Part shown: one piece after another, positions 51,069 to 62,780 of the stretch
Numbering within the stretch: the stretch's first letter is position 1
Layout: each line of letters begins with the position of its first letter
NCBI GenBank assembly: GCA_034638255.1
Contig: JAWPGT010000008.1
Location: forward strand, 186,001-250,000
Source of the DNA: Coprinus comatus
Lineage: Eukaryota; Basidiomycota; Agaricomycetes; Agaricales; Agaricaceae
DNA: 64,000 bases
Direction: 5' to 3'
Notes under the pieces: generated by a model
The model's input: only the letters and a program-made list of their open reading frames with translations
Databases searched by the model: none
What the model was told of the DNA's origin: nothing
Program-made: the position numbers and the translations under genes

Positions 51069-51634
51069 TCAAACGACAACATCAGTTCCTCCTGAACTCG
51101 AAAGTCCATTCCCATTCTGCTTCCGGCTCTGATTTTGCCGTTGTATGTGATGCGCCAACGGTTCATCATCCGAATTATCTCCTGGTAACACTTCATTATC
51201 TTCATCATATTCGTATTCATCATCCAGAAATTCTCTTGCGGGTGGCCCGTCATCTTCACTCAATCGAACACCACCTTCTCTCCCCGATATAGTCTTCAAT
51301 CTGTAAGTATTAGTATCAGTACCAGAATTTAATGTTGGAAGAAAGGAAGAAAAAACAATGACGTAAAGGTCGGTTCGAATTTGTTTTGTTTTTTTTGGTA
51401 AATTAACAGAAAGGAATAACTCAACTGATGTGCAACGACGTGTCTTAGTGAATCCGCTCTTCTCCAAAGTATGAACAAAAGGCATAGCGTGCATATTGTG
51501 AAAAGCACTAGCATAGGGGTGTAACCGAATGGTTGGGGTTTGGGTTCATTCTTAGGTTCTAAATGATGGCAAGTTACTTTACTTTTTATTATGTATGATA
51601 TACAATAAGCACTCTACTCACGTCCTGGAGCCAT
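51069..51634 (-). CDS. Small single-pass membrane protein with acidic tail
   Basis: Three exons (51634-51622, 51558-51426, 51300-51069), of which the first is only 13 nt, give 125 residues in frame. The N-terminus MAPGQPKNEPKPQPFGYTPM precedes one membrane helix (LVLFTICTLCLLFILWRR), then LRHVVAHQLKTISGREGGVR, LSEDDGPPAREFLDDEYEYD and a Gln/Asn-rich end. A short lumenal N-terminus with a cytosolic acidic tail is the likely topology. I do not recognise a named family; the SEDDGP.AREFL segment looks conserved enough to be functional. Confidence 0.65.
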
Positions 51635-51959
51635 TTATTTGTGTCTCAAGAGATTTAGAGGAAAGACGTGATGATGATGGAAGAAAGGTGGTCGTTGCTT
51701 GTAGCCTCCATCAACAAATTCAATGATCGTGAGAGTTTATAAACAATTGGCGCTTGTATACTATAAATAATATTATAGTGACTCTACGAATACAATATAT
51801 ACATAACACATAAAATGCATACAGAATTATAATAGCTAAGGTATACACAACATCCCCGAAGATATATGTTGCTTGCAAGAAAGATAACAGAAAACATGAA
51901 AACACCTTTAACTTTTGGACAGAGAACCAGCATCTATCACCCAAACTCCTCCACAACAA

Positions 51960-53959
51960 CTACCGGATACGACACTTATCAAAAGCACTACCTTCCCTAA
52001 TTGGAGCTTCTCTCTTTCCCCAAACTCTCCACATCTTTATTGTCTCTTCTCCAGGACATACCGTAAATACACCTTCACCATCAGGTCCCAAACAACTATG
52101 TGAAATTGCACTCGAGTGTGCATTTGTTAACGACATTAAACGTTTCCCAGTCGGATAGTCATGCACTGTTATAGAATTTGATAATGGTGATGATACAGCT
52201 TTCACCCTTGTCGGAGCGTTGGATTGTGACTGCGGATGGTTGTGATTGTGGTTGGGTCCGCGGTTTTGATCTCGATTTTGATCTCGATTTTGATTTTGAT
52301 TTTGATTTTGATTTTGATTCTGGGTGTGGTTATGATTGGGGGGTTGAATGTTAGAAAGTGATGTCAAACTTGGGTATCGAGTAAGACTACTCGCGCGAGG
52401 ATGATTTGGTCGAGATAGAATAGGAGTAAACGATGCACCATGTGTGCTTAAAATTTCTTTACAGTGAGGAGACCACTGTAAGGAATAAACCGAGGTATTA
52501 AGTGGAATAGTCTGTACCGGTTCTGGAGAATGTGAAGTGATATTCGACATCGACCAAATCCTGATTTTGCCTTCAGGAGAATACGACCCAGTTGCCAGTA
52601 AGTCTGGTTTCCAAGAACACCAAGCCAATGCCTATATCAACACATTAACCAAGATACCCAGGGTGTTAAAACAAAGAAAAAACATACCTTAACCGGCGCT
52701 TTGTGTACCATTCTCGAGCTATGCACTCCTCCAAAATCTACCAAAGTCTTCGAAGCTCTACGATCCCAAATATAAACTCCTCCCGACCAATCTGAAGTGG
52801 CCAAATAGTTCCCATCCGCACTCCATTTTATACCAACAATTCTATCCCTATGCAATCCCTCCCTCTTCACCACAACATCCGGAACTCTCAAATCCACTAA
52901 CCATACTGATTTATTCTTTGATCCAACAGCAATAATTTCATCATCTTCCAACCAAGCACAACTGGTCACTTTCACATTCCCTTCACCTCCCATGTTATAA
53001 GTCCTAACCAATCTATCCTCACATCTCGCCAAATCTACTCTTGAACTCGCATTAGTTGTACCATTCGCTCTAGCCGAATCCCAAATCTGTAAAATACCAT
53101 CTTCCATCCCCGAAGCCAGGTAATTATCCTTCTTTTTCCCAGCTGCCCATTCGATGCACCAAATAGGACTAGTCGAAACTTGACTTCTACACAAATGTGC
53201 AACAGCCTTACTTTCCAAATTTTGATAATAAACATCCCTTCCACAAGCAACTGCAATCAAATTCTTCCTAGACCATGAAATTGGATAAGCATCCAAACAG
53301 GGTTGTATATTGGGAGAGTCCAACACGACCAAGCATTGTCTTTTCTTTGATAAATTTTCAACTACAGAAGTTTGTTTGATAAGTGGTGGTGCTGAAAATA
53401 ATGATGAGGCGCTTCTACGCAGAAGTTTTAGTGTGTCCGAATAGGAAGAAGTTGTAATAGATGTAGGTAATGCGCCGTCAAATGAAGTTGACTTTGGGCT
53501 GTTCTCGTCTTTGAAATTCAATACCCGATCATCGATTAATCCGAATTGTTTGCTTATACGTTTAGTCCGGGGAGTAATTTGTAATGGTAGATACATTTTT
53601 GGTCGAGCTGGCACAAATCTATCCAATTGCTTAGTGACCACACAGACAAGAGGGTCAGTACAACAAAGAACGTAAAGTAAGTTGAACTCACAGGTGACTC
53701 TGCCGTCAATAATCCCCCAATTCCAGCATCCTCGTTCTCCTTTTCAGCGTCCACCAAAGAGGTCATTGATACTCGCCTCCTTTTCAAAGAATGGAAATTT
53801 GTAACGGATGCATACGAAACCACTCTCTTCCTCGAGCTACCTTGGATCGGTGTCTGAAAAGACCTATAATTACAGTCGTCGTTGTTATCCGTACCCCTAT
53901 TTCTATGGGTCAGCCACACATATAAGCTCAGGTAATGGAAAGCAAGCTCACGATTCCAT
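51960..53959 (-). CDS. Divergent Cdc20/Fizzy-family WD40 protein A (APC/C activator-like)
   Basis: Four exons (53959-53952, 53902-53692, 53629-52688, 52631-51960) give 610 residues in frame; the first exon is only 8 nt. Features of an anaphase-promoting complex activator: a C-box-like QLDRFVPARPKM near residue 75, a propeller opening with LDSPNIQPCLDAYPISWSRK, blades with LASGMEDGILQIWD, GIKWSADGNYLATSDWSG and VYIWDRRASKTL, a HKAPVKALAWCSWKPDLLAT segment, and a final Ile-Arg (CRIR) like the IR tail that docks on the APC/C. A Gln/Asn-rich repeat (QNQNQN...) encoded by hexanucleotide repeats interrupts the last blades. It differs from canonical Cdc20 and Cdh1, so may be a specialised, for example meiotic, activator; that is inference. 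Next to a second such gene. Confidence 0.85.
52264..52319. repeat. Hexanucleotide repeat coding for Gln-Asn
   Basis: Tandem ATTTTG units with interspersed ATCTCG variants on the plus strand; on the coding strand they give repeats of CAA-AAT and CGA-GAT, read as Gln-Asn and Arg-Asp. Length is likely variable between strains. Confidence 0.85.
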
Positions 53960-54075
53960 TTGCCACGGGGGGGAAATGATGGTGGATGGTGATAGAAGAG
54001 TGACCGACAGGGGTAACGCGTTTAGCTCTATTGTACACGTGATCGTGGTGATCTATTTATAACTATTCCTAATAG

Positions 54076-56023
54076 CTACCGAATCGCAGAATCCAACAGG
54101 CTCGAGTGTCGCTTGAGCTCCTTTCTCTTCGACCACACATCGCACATCCCCAGCTTCCCCTCTTCAGGAACCTCAACCACAATCTTAGTACCTTGGGCAT
54201 TCAGCACACAGTCTCGATTCGGCTTGTCCATCACCCTGATCGTATTGATGTGCCGCAGGGACGGGAAACAATGCACACTGACGGAGTTCGCCACCGACAC
54301 TCTTGGTGCCCGTAACGCACTTGGGCTTTCAGAATCATCAGCCACTGCCGCCCCATGCACCGTCAGAATTTCTTTGACATGTGGCGAAAAATGCACGGCA
54401 GTGATAGACGCCCCGAGCTCTAGCTTTCCTGGATTTAGCACATTGGAACCGGAAGTGCTTGCCTCCACATTCCAGAGTCGCAGAATACCTTTTGTATCTC
54501 CCGTAGCCAGAAGCTTAGGGTACCATGGGCACCATGCAACAGCCTAACCTATATCAAACATTGTACAAACATCCCAGGGCGATAAACTTACTGAAACCGA
54601 ACCCGCATGTTGCATCTTCTTCCTTCTTTGTACAAACTCACCTACATCCAACGGAACTTTCTTTCCTTGTTCCCAACAATAAACAGTCCCACTCTCATCC
54701 CCACTTGCCAACAACTTCCCTGCCGAATTCCATCCAAGGCTTGTAATTCTCGTTTGGTGTCTCGTCCACTTCGGCGCCTGATCCTTCATTTTCGACTTGG
54801 GCTCTACTCTTGTGTCATAGTGCCGTATAGTTCCCTTGAGCCCGCCAACTGTCAAAACTGCACCATTCCATCTCATAACAGAAACTCCCTTGGTGCTCCA
54901 ACTCATCTTCATTTTCTTCGTTTTCACATCCCAAATTTGGATAAATCCCTTCGACGTTCCCAATGCTACAGTTTCACTCATATCACTTCCTGCACATTCA
55001 ATAACCCTCAAATCCCCTCTATCCTCTCCCAATTTGCAAAGTTGCCCGATTTCCTCTGCACCACTACCTGGACTGGCGAGGTTCTTGAAATGTACCCTAT
55101 TTCCACGACTGAAAAACAACGCATTACCGGGCGAACAACTAATCAAATGAGGTGAAACCACACTCTCAACATCTGTCCCTTGTGAAGTTACATTTACATT
55201 TGCAGGAACATTCGCATTCAATATCCCGCCAACCCCATTCACCACCGTCGTATTCGTATTCGTATTCGTCGTTGCCGTTGTCGTAGTCGTTATTCCATTG
55301 GTATTCCCGATGGTATTCGTCGTAGCCGTCGCTGTCGTTAAAGATAAACCCGAAGAAAAAGGCACACTATACTCGATAACAATCTTCGTATTCTTCAAAT
55401 GATATTTCGCCGAACCGTCCGGACAAATTTGATGAACAGGCGGTGTTTCCGACCTTATAGATGAAACCGAAACACTCCTCATCAATGCCAACCCTCCTTC
55501 ATCTATATACGTAGATGAGCTTGTCCCACCACTCCCACTACCTGTACCTCCACCTACACTTCCATTTAAAAGTGAAACTGACGGACTTGAAGCTCGCGTA
55601 CTAGGTGAAGTAGGTCGGCTGAATATCGCCGTACTTGAAATAGCCCTGGGCAAATGAATACTCCGTTCCGAATCATCAGCGTAAGAAAATGATGATGATC
55701 TCCTTAATGTATCCGACTGGTTACACGAATCATGACCAACCAAATGCAAAATAAGAATAATAAAAAACAATAATAAAAAATAACACTGTTAACGCATATT
55801 TCATAACAATGAAAGAATATGAAGAACGACGTACAGAAGACCCAACTCCAACAAACGACTCTCCTGCGCCAACATCAAGTAATGACCGGCGTAAATCGGA
55901 AGAAGAACGTGATGTTGATATTCTAGGTCTCTTTCTTCTAGTAGCAACCGCGTCTTCAGCATCCTGCTCACTCGCATTTGATAGTACACGTTTCCGCATA
56001 CGAGATAAAGTTGAAAGGCTCAT
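54076..56023 (-). CDS. Divergent Cdc20/Fizzy-family WD40 protein B, C-box not evident
   Basis: Three exons (56023-55835, 55716-54592, 54543-54076) give 593 residues in frame. The N-terminus is basic and Ser-rich (RKRPRISTSRSSSDLRR). No clear DR(F/Y)IPxR C-box is seen; the nearest is SERSIHLPRAIS. A long Thr/Asn-rich tract (about 50 residues, TATATTNTIGNTNGITTTTT and following) interrupts the first propeller region. Later blades are recognisable: TVALGTSKGFIQIWDVKTKK, TRITSLGWNSAGKLLASGDE, VSAVAWCPWYPKLLATGDTK, GILRLWNV and SITAVHFSPHVKEILTVHGA. The protein ends in Ile-Arg (LDSAIR), as in APC/C activators. It lies only 116 bp upstream of WD40 protein A on the same strand, which suggests an old tandem duplication. 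Confidence 0.8.
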
Positions 56024-56423
56024 GACATCAAAAGAGATTTAGAAAACCAAGAAACCTGAGATTTATATGTGTCCGTCCAATGTGCGGGGTCGATAGGGCT
56101 GCCAGTGCCAATGAAAACCCGACGCGATAGAGTACAGACTTGGAAATTATGCTGAGATATAGCTCCTCTTTAAAATTCCAGGGGTTCTCGCGTCAGAAAT
56201 AGAGGAATAGACGCGGTTTGGAGAGGTAGAATGTAAAGGTGAATGAGTACGTGAAGTGTATATTAATGTGGGTCCTTCCACCGTGTTGTTTGTCTGTACC
56301 CTGGAGGACAAATAAATCTATTTTTTACTAATTGTAAATTACCCTTCGGCCGCAGTTTCCAGCTGCACTATCTCCGCGTCTAAGCGAATAAATCAGAATC
56401 AGAATCAATTAGAAAAATCATTA

Positions 56424-57564
56424 TCAACTACCATTAAACTGTTGTTTTATCTCAGCCTTTCTCCTTTCCTCCTCAACCTCCAACGTAGCATTATATGCCG
56501 CTACTGCGTACTCTAGCACTAGCCTCTCCACATCGTACACTTTTTGACAAGCCTCTTCATAATCCAACAAATGCCCAACGTAATTTTGCTCATCTGCCAT
56601 GCCCGTCCCTTTCTCTGGCACCTGACTTGGGCATCAGTGAAATTCACCAACACTTACAAGCGAGACGTTTAACACATACGGCATCATCAGCAATTTGCCC
56701 AACAAACCAAGACGTTAGATAAACATAGCCTGGTCTCTCCGGTAACCTTTCCTCCTTCCCTTCCTTGTTTTTGAACATCCTCGTTTTCCTGTCCTTCCAG
56801 GAGAATGCAGTAACGTAAATAGGCTCTGTATTAAGATCATCATACAAATCTTCTTGTCCAGGTGGCCTCGGGGCCAGACTTGGATTCCAAATCGGCATAA
56901 AATCTGCCCTGTACCCACTCTACACATGTATGCGATTATGAATTATCAATGACCAACTATTACAGAAACGTACCTCTTCATAAGCCTCTCTTAAAGCGGC
57001 TTGTTCAATAGATTCCCCGACGTCCTTTCTACCTTTTGGAAAGAACCAGTGTTTACGTTCTGAATCTTCTACAACAACGATTTTATTTGTAGACCTTTGA
57101 AACAATACCATACCAGCTCCGAGAAGAAAATTCCCAGCACACCAAGCACTGGTAGGTATCACTGGAGTTGACCAGGGAGATAGCCAAGGAGGAGATGGTG
57201 GCCGATTGTAGGTGACAGAGGCAGTATTTGAAGTAGATGCAGCCGGACTGTGGGTCGTTGGTGTAGTAGTCGAGTGGGGTGTACTTGTAGTTGAGGTTTG
57301 GTTGCGGCTTGTATTATGAGTGGTGGATGAACCCGTACGGCGTGTAGAACCAGATCCTGTGCGTACCCTCGCAGAAGTTATCGAACCAGTTTGTTTTGCG
57401 ACTGGGCGGGCACAGTCTGAGCTTGTCCCTTCTTGACTAGATGATACTGTAGGGTTCGATGTCACCATTGGTGTTGAAGATGTAGTGGTAGAAGTAGAAT
57501 GAGAACCAGCCTCAGATGTAGTAGTAGAGCGTCGTTTCATAATACCAGTAAAGAGTTTGCTCAT
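56424..57564 (-). CDS. Nudix hydrolase with disordered N-terminus
   Basis: Three exons (57564-56974, 56919-56680, 56621-56424) give 342 residues. After ~115 Ser/Thr-rich residues, the Nudix fold starts at WCAGNFLLGAGMVLFQR. The Nudix box GRKDVGESIEQAALREAYEE followed by SGY has the G-x5-E-x7-RE-x2-EE-x-G pattern, with all metal-binding glutamates present. Downstream: LNTEPIYVTAFSWKD, RPGYVYLTSWFVGQ and a helical C-terminus. Proteins of this kind hydrolyse nucleoside-diphosphate derivatives, such as diphosphoinositol polyphosphates or dinucleotides; the substrate is unknown. A further intron (GTAGTT to TTAG) could extend the end to a stop at 56339, adding DAEIVQLETAAEG. Confidence 0.88.
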
Positions 57565-58868
57565 ACTTATCGTGGTATCTTGGTAACCCAGTAGAGTTAG
57601 TCTTTATAGAAGTGTGGAAGACGCTGAAAGAGTGCCGTCTGACATCATGCATCATTGACAGCTTCCTGATCCGGATGATGCGGATCCATTGGAAGTCAGT
57701 TATTCTTCATGACACAAGTCATACACCGTCAGGAAGAGTTACCAATCTCTGACAGTACGCCGCTATGAGAAATAAAGTGCGCGGATTTCCAAAGTCTACA
57801 ATGTTTGAACTCCACCAATGCCATAGTTCCTTGCGGACTCTGCATGAAGTATCTGGTCTAATTAGAGCTCTGGAAAAAACCCGTGTGGCGGACAGTAAGC
57901 TCTCGTTGCCCCCATAATGAAATATATTATATGTCCCATCGGACTACCATTCATCTGGTAGGTTCACCATGCTTATCTACAGTAGTTTACTCTGAAATAT
58001 CATAAAACTTGGGCATAATTTGATTGGATTTCGCAAAGAGAGTTGTGCTGGAAGTTCCGAGTATATATCATTCGACTGCCGGGGTATGTACTGCATACAT
58101 ATGACAATTTGAAAGTTTGGGACAATCAACACATCTGCAGGTCGCAGGCGACTAGATCTTCACTTGTAGTCATTATGACGTAAGCCTATATATGTGCACA
58201 TTGGCATTCGTGGGAAGGGTGGGTATAAATGTGGATCAAACTGTGCCGCCCTCCTTGATGGCCTTTTGTTTCCATTACCGAACACTTTCCTCTTACTCTC
58301 ATTAAACCTCAGTTGGTATGCAGTCGGGTTGGATTTCAACACAACGTATCACAAATCGCAACTAGGGTGACATTTCTTAATTATCGATGAATTATCCTCT
58401 CATCATATGTCCTGGATATATGCACTTCTGGCTTAAAGTCGTTGACTTGCTGTTGTATTTCGTCGCTGTCTATACTGCTCTCTGTTCATCGTCCCCACGG
58501 ACAGGACAGGATCGAATGCCTTACTTGCTGAGCTCATTGACATCAACCTTAAAAACCCCATTTTTTCGCCAGGTTGTCTACCCATTCACCTCTATCCAAA
58601 TTCTTCAAATGCCTTGACCAGCGCAAAATACGCGAAGTAATATTCCTAATATCGCAGTTGTCAAGTTAGAGAAAGTAGTAGGAATCCTGCATGCTCTTCT
58701 TGACAAAGAATGGACAGGCCAAATTAAGCTTATTCACGATACTTTAAACCTACCTGGTGTGCTTTCCTCTACATGATACTTTTTGAAGAAAGGGTTAACA
58801 TGTTAACATTGTGGTTTTACATTTGACAAACATTGCCACTAACGGCGAGATGAAGACATTCAACAGGA
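57565..58868 (+). other. Intergenic region, with possible upstream exons of the 59-kb gene
   Basis: Presumed promoter of the Nudix gene (minus) in the first part. On the plus strand, 58387-58614 opens with ATG and contains TSTLKTPFFRQVVYPFTSIQ, and about 58640-58770 contains VVKLEKVVGILHALLDKEWT and LIHDTLNLPGVLSS. These pieces look protein-like but sit in different frames with stops between; they may be exons of the following gene or its decayed remains. Confidence 0.4.
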
Positions 58869-59758
58869 TTGAAGAAACTTGATTACTATTGGAACCGCCT
58901 TGAAAGTGTATGGAAGCAGTTCGAGCACAGTTCAAGAGTCTCTGGGGTGATCATAGCTCTATATGTGAGGGTCTTAATCCCCCGCATCATGTTCCTGCTT
59001 TCTGGTTGTGTCGCTCTTTATTATAATACAAAGGGAATTATCACTTCTGACACTATCCTGGAAGTGATTCAGTTGTCTTTTGTAGGGCTGGGAAGTAATA
59101 ATTGGACCAAGAAAGCAATGTGCTTGCAATCACTCTTCAATCTCAGTGATGAGAATATAATAAAATATGTTAAAGTCCGAAATCAAGCACCTGCACTCTC
59201 CCCAATTACAACATTGAATGAATACGGATCTGAGAGAACCAATGCATATCTCAGCCTTACATGCATTGATTATTTCAAAACAGCACTGCAGCATCTTGTG
59301 GACACTCGAGATTACTGCAAGTTTGGCATCACAACTTCAAATTTGATTCTAAAAACAGAGTATTCAATCCCGGATATGTCATTTGAGATAAACATGCCAT
59401 TCGCGGAAACTTACGATTCGCTACCATATACTGCCAAGGAGTCGAGAAAGAGATTGGGGGATACGAAACATGTTAACTGACATGATGAAGGATACTATGA
59501 GCATCGATTTGCATGACGTTGGGGTATGTTGTGTTTATCCTTCGCATCAACTGAAAACGCTAATGATATCTTGATTCTTCACTTCAGTTTAACCCCAAAA
59601 AGCTGAACTCGATGAATGCTTTGGGAAAGGGATTGGAAATTACTAAAGACGCCACGCGCTTACTGCGAGCTCAACCCAATAGGTTGTTCCCTCGCTGGCG
59701 AGTGCGGATGCACCGGGTCTTGAGATCAACAGATCTCTTCACTGCTGATGGTGCCTAA
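58869..59758 (+). CDS. Unrecognised protein gene, apparently frameshifted
   Basis: A 203-codon open frame (58869-59480) begins LDYYWNRLESVWKQFEHSSR and continues with VRVLIPRIMFLLSGCVALYY, VIQLSFVGLGSNNWTKKAMC, LQSLFNLSDENIIKYVK, CIDYFKTALQHLVDTRDYCK and MPFAETYDSLPYTAKESRKR. After a run of five Gs at about 59456-59460 the apparent continuation shifts frame to MLTDMMKDTMSIDLHDVG, then, across an intron ending at 59587, to FNPKKLNSMNALGKGLEITK and RMHRVLRSTDLFTADGA, stopping at 59758. Removing one G would join them. The segments look conserved rather than random, but I do not recognise the family. It may be a gene with an assembly error or a recent pseudogene; the 5' end is unresolved. Confidence 0.5.
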
Positions 59759-60796
59759 ATTCATCTGTATCCTTAAAAAAATGTGGGTTTTTTCTTCTTA
59801 GTTTTAATTAACTGTTTTACTGAACATAATTCTATACAGGTTCTGGCTGTAAGATAACTGTATTCTGTGATGTGGACTGCCAAAGGAAAACATGGCTGGG
59901 ACCCAAGGGGGTTTGTATTTTATTTAGAACTACAATGTACATATACTGGGACTTGACATTTCATAGTTACAGGCTCTCTCTATTAGGATTAGATATCTGA
60001 AATCTTTAATGGACATTTATTCTTGCCTCGTTTTTACTTGTGATTACAAATAAGACATCCACCACCGGGGTTCGAAGTTCAAACATTAACTCGAGAGTTT
60101 CAGTCATGACTCCCATGTAAGTTATCAATATATCCTTCTCTTTTGTCTTGTCTTTTATTTTGTGTTTCTCATTTTCACACACATGTATTATAGTGACATT
60201 ACTCCAGCACTACAATTGCGCTCAATTTTCAAACGACTCGATGTTATTGATAATATCAAGTACAATGAAAGGTAATGTGTTAAAATTATATTTTTCCTGA
60301 TACTGATATGTACAAGGGGTCGTACACGAGCTAGGTGGACAATGGAATTATAGAATACAGAACATGTGAAAGGAACCTCCTACGGACAAATTCTTTTATT
60401 TTAGTTTGGCTAGTGGGTGATCAGTCTTCCGGATTAAGTCTTTTCTCTTTGCTACGATAACGATATCTCAGATTAACATTAAAGCAAAAAAAAATATTTT
60501 AACACACCCTTTTACTTTCTGCGTTCTATCATACGGCCGGTGTCTAGCCTCCCTCCTCTTCTCTTGTTTATCATGAACCCTTCCAGTCGTGAATTCCTCC
60601 ATTATTCTCAATCTAGAATCCCATGTTTCTGATGTCCTAGATCCCAGAACTCCCGATGCCGCAACTGACGCCTCTAAGGCACTAGAACCCGAGACTCTGG
60701 GTCTCGAACTCGAAGCTTCCAAAATTCTATCCCTTTGCCTACGGTCATCTCTAGGCTTCGAATTCTCTGTTTTCTCAGTCAATAACTTCTCAACTC
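59759..60796. other. Intergenic region with an Arg/Ser-rich open frame
   Basis: Mostly AT-rich sequence. A minus-strand open frame of 110 codons (60468-60800), without its own ATG, reads RRQRDRILEASSSRPRV and DSRLRIMEEFTTGRVHDKQE. It lies immediately downstream of, and one frame off, the gene at 60797-62067, so it could be a missed 3' exon of that gene. Confidence 0.4.
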
Positions 60797-62067
60797 TCAA
60801 TCAATAGACTTATCACCTTTCCTGGACTTCTTTTCCTCCTTCTCTTCCTTCTCCTTCTCATCAAACCATTCCCTCGGAACAATTGCATTCTCAGGCGCGA
60901 CCGTAATTTTATTTGAATAAACTCTCAACTCTGCAACGGGGAGTTTACTTTGGTTCGAACTCTTCGTTGTCATATGTGGGGAAACATGTAGAGCCTGTTT
61001 GAGTGCCCTATATGCAGGATATCTATTCCCACTTATCCTCAACTCCCTAAAGACATTTTCAAGCCGAAATCTTTGAGTTTTGAGTGTTTCTTCACGTTTT
61101 GATTCCTCAATCTGTATAGTGGATCCAACGGTACAAAATCGAAGACGACCTCCATCAACACGCATTTCGGATATTTGTGGAGAAAGTGTTAGGTTTTTGG
61201 TGTTTAGTTTGACGAAAGCTTCTTCAATTAATGGTATGTCACATTCTTCTACCATTTGTGTTCCAGAAGCCTCTGTCATTAAACCGATAATATCACCATT
61301 ATCATCCACGATGTGGGCCAGAAGTTCGTATACAATGTCGACCTGACCATCAAGAAGCCGATGGGCTGCATGATTTATATTGGAATTGGTGAGTATAAGG
61401 TAAAGATAAGAGGCTCATGAGGCTATTCAACTCACCTTTCATTTCAAACTCGGCACATTCTCGCCAGAAATCGTTCCATCCGATGAATAAATCAACTGAA
61501 GGAAACAATAATCATAATCAACACAGGAGCACTTAATCAACTAGAAGCTATACCTTCTTTTCCCTTCCAAATCCCAAGCCTAGTTTGCGCAGTAATAATG
61601 TTCGTCACAGTAACCTCGCTTTCATGTACATACGAAGCCCAACCGGATCCCTTGACCTTAATCGATGACGTTGAAGGACGATAAAAAACTTGATTACCAC
61701 TCTTCTTCGTACTCGTCATAATCCCAACTGATTCAGAATAATCAAGTTTACGAGCCATAGCCATCTCCTTAATCTCCTTTACCGCTTCTTTACTTTTTTC
61801 CTGATGAATATTATACATTTTTTCATTTTGACAATTGCAAATTTGGCCAGGATCATGATGAGATGATCTAGATTCGGATTCATAATATTCGGGAGGTAAA
61901 AGTGGATCAGTCATGATCGTGAGTGTTGTACCTTCTTTGGTATAGAAGTAATGATAACATCCTTCTTCAAGATCGTCACCTCCGATATAGATAGGTAAAT
62001 CTGCTACTTGTGTAGGTAAATTCTTGAGATTCTTGACTAGAGTAGCATTCGCCAAAAGAGGATCCAT
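60797..62067 (-). CDS. Uncharacterised protein, possible degenerate kinase-like fold
   Basis: Three exons (62067-61554, 61495-61436, 61365-60797) give 380 residues in frame. After MDPLLANATLVKNLKNLPTQ, a beta-rich N-terminus contains GGDDLEEGCYHYFYT and an IKVKGSGWASYVHESEVTV segment. Next come ITAQTRLGIWKGKEVDLFIG, WNDFWRECAEFEMKAHRLLD, VDIVYELLAHIVDDNGDIIG and LMTEASGTQMVEECDIPLIE, followed by a short strand pair (MRVDGGRLRFCTVGST). The order of strand, helix, GDIIGLMTE hinge and the 'interest in a phosphate-binding' loop is reminiscent of fungal kinase-like proteins, but no HRD or DFG motif is visible, so it would be catalytically inactive. This is a tentative structural guess. The tail is Lys/Glu-rich. 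The stop at 60797 may be bypassed by a further intron (see the adjacent region). Confidence 0.6.
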
Positions 62068-62780
62068 AGTGGTATTAAATAGGAGGTGGAAAATTGGGAG
62101 GTGTGAATAATTGTCGTTAAATCAAAAACACCAGAGTTGAACGTTAACGATGAGTCGTCAAAGCGTTTTTATTACTATCAGTAGGTTCCGGGTTAATGTT
62201 TATATAGATTGCTTACTGTCGCTCGGCCCACTTCGGATCCTGATCTTACGCCGTAAGAGAACTTCCTTCAACAAAGCGTGTGGTGCCACGGCCAACATGA
62301 GGTAGGTCAAACAAGTACGATCACTGAAGGCCTGAACGAGGTGACTCCGCCCTTTATCCTCAGTGGAGTACAGACCTGTGTTCAATTGTGCTATAAAAAC
62401 ATATAGGTCACCTTTGCAATGTGTTGAGGACTCACCTTTATCGCAGTCATGATTATCCAAATGGCTCTGATTCTCCCTTTCCCAATTCTCCCGTGTAACA
62501 CCTCGCTACGCTCAATCCCCCGGGTTTCGTAACTTCGTTGGGGTATGGTGAAAACGTTGATAATAAATGTATCAGGTTATGCTGATACGCCACCGGAGCT
62601 TTCTCTCGAAGTTTGATTGACGCCCTCCATATCTAACCATTGACCAATGTCTAACTCATCACGATTCTTTGACCTTCAAATTCATAATGGCAGTTGTATT
62701 TTGACATACAAAAGAGAGACAATCTCTTTACTTAACACGATTGCATATGTTACATTTTCTTTATGAAGTCCAAAATTCAA
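62068..62780. other. Intergenic region
   Basis: Separates two minus-strand genes. An 86-codon minus-strand stretch at 62200-62460 opens without an ATG and shows no domain. No other feature recognised. Confidence 0.5.

Noticed and set aside
62200..62460. 86-codon minus-strand frame upstream of the MYND gene's 3' end
   Set aside because: Starts at a TTG rather than ATG, no splice context, no domain.
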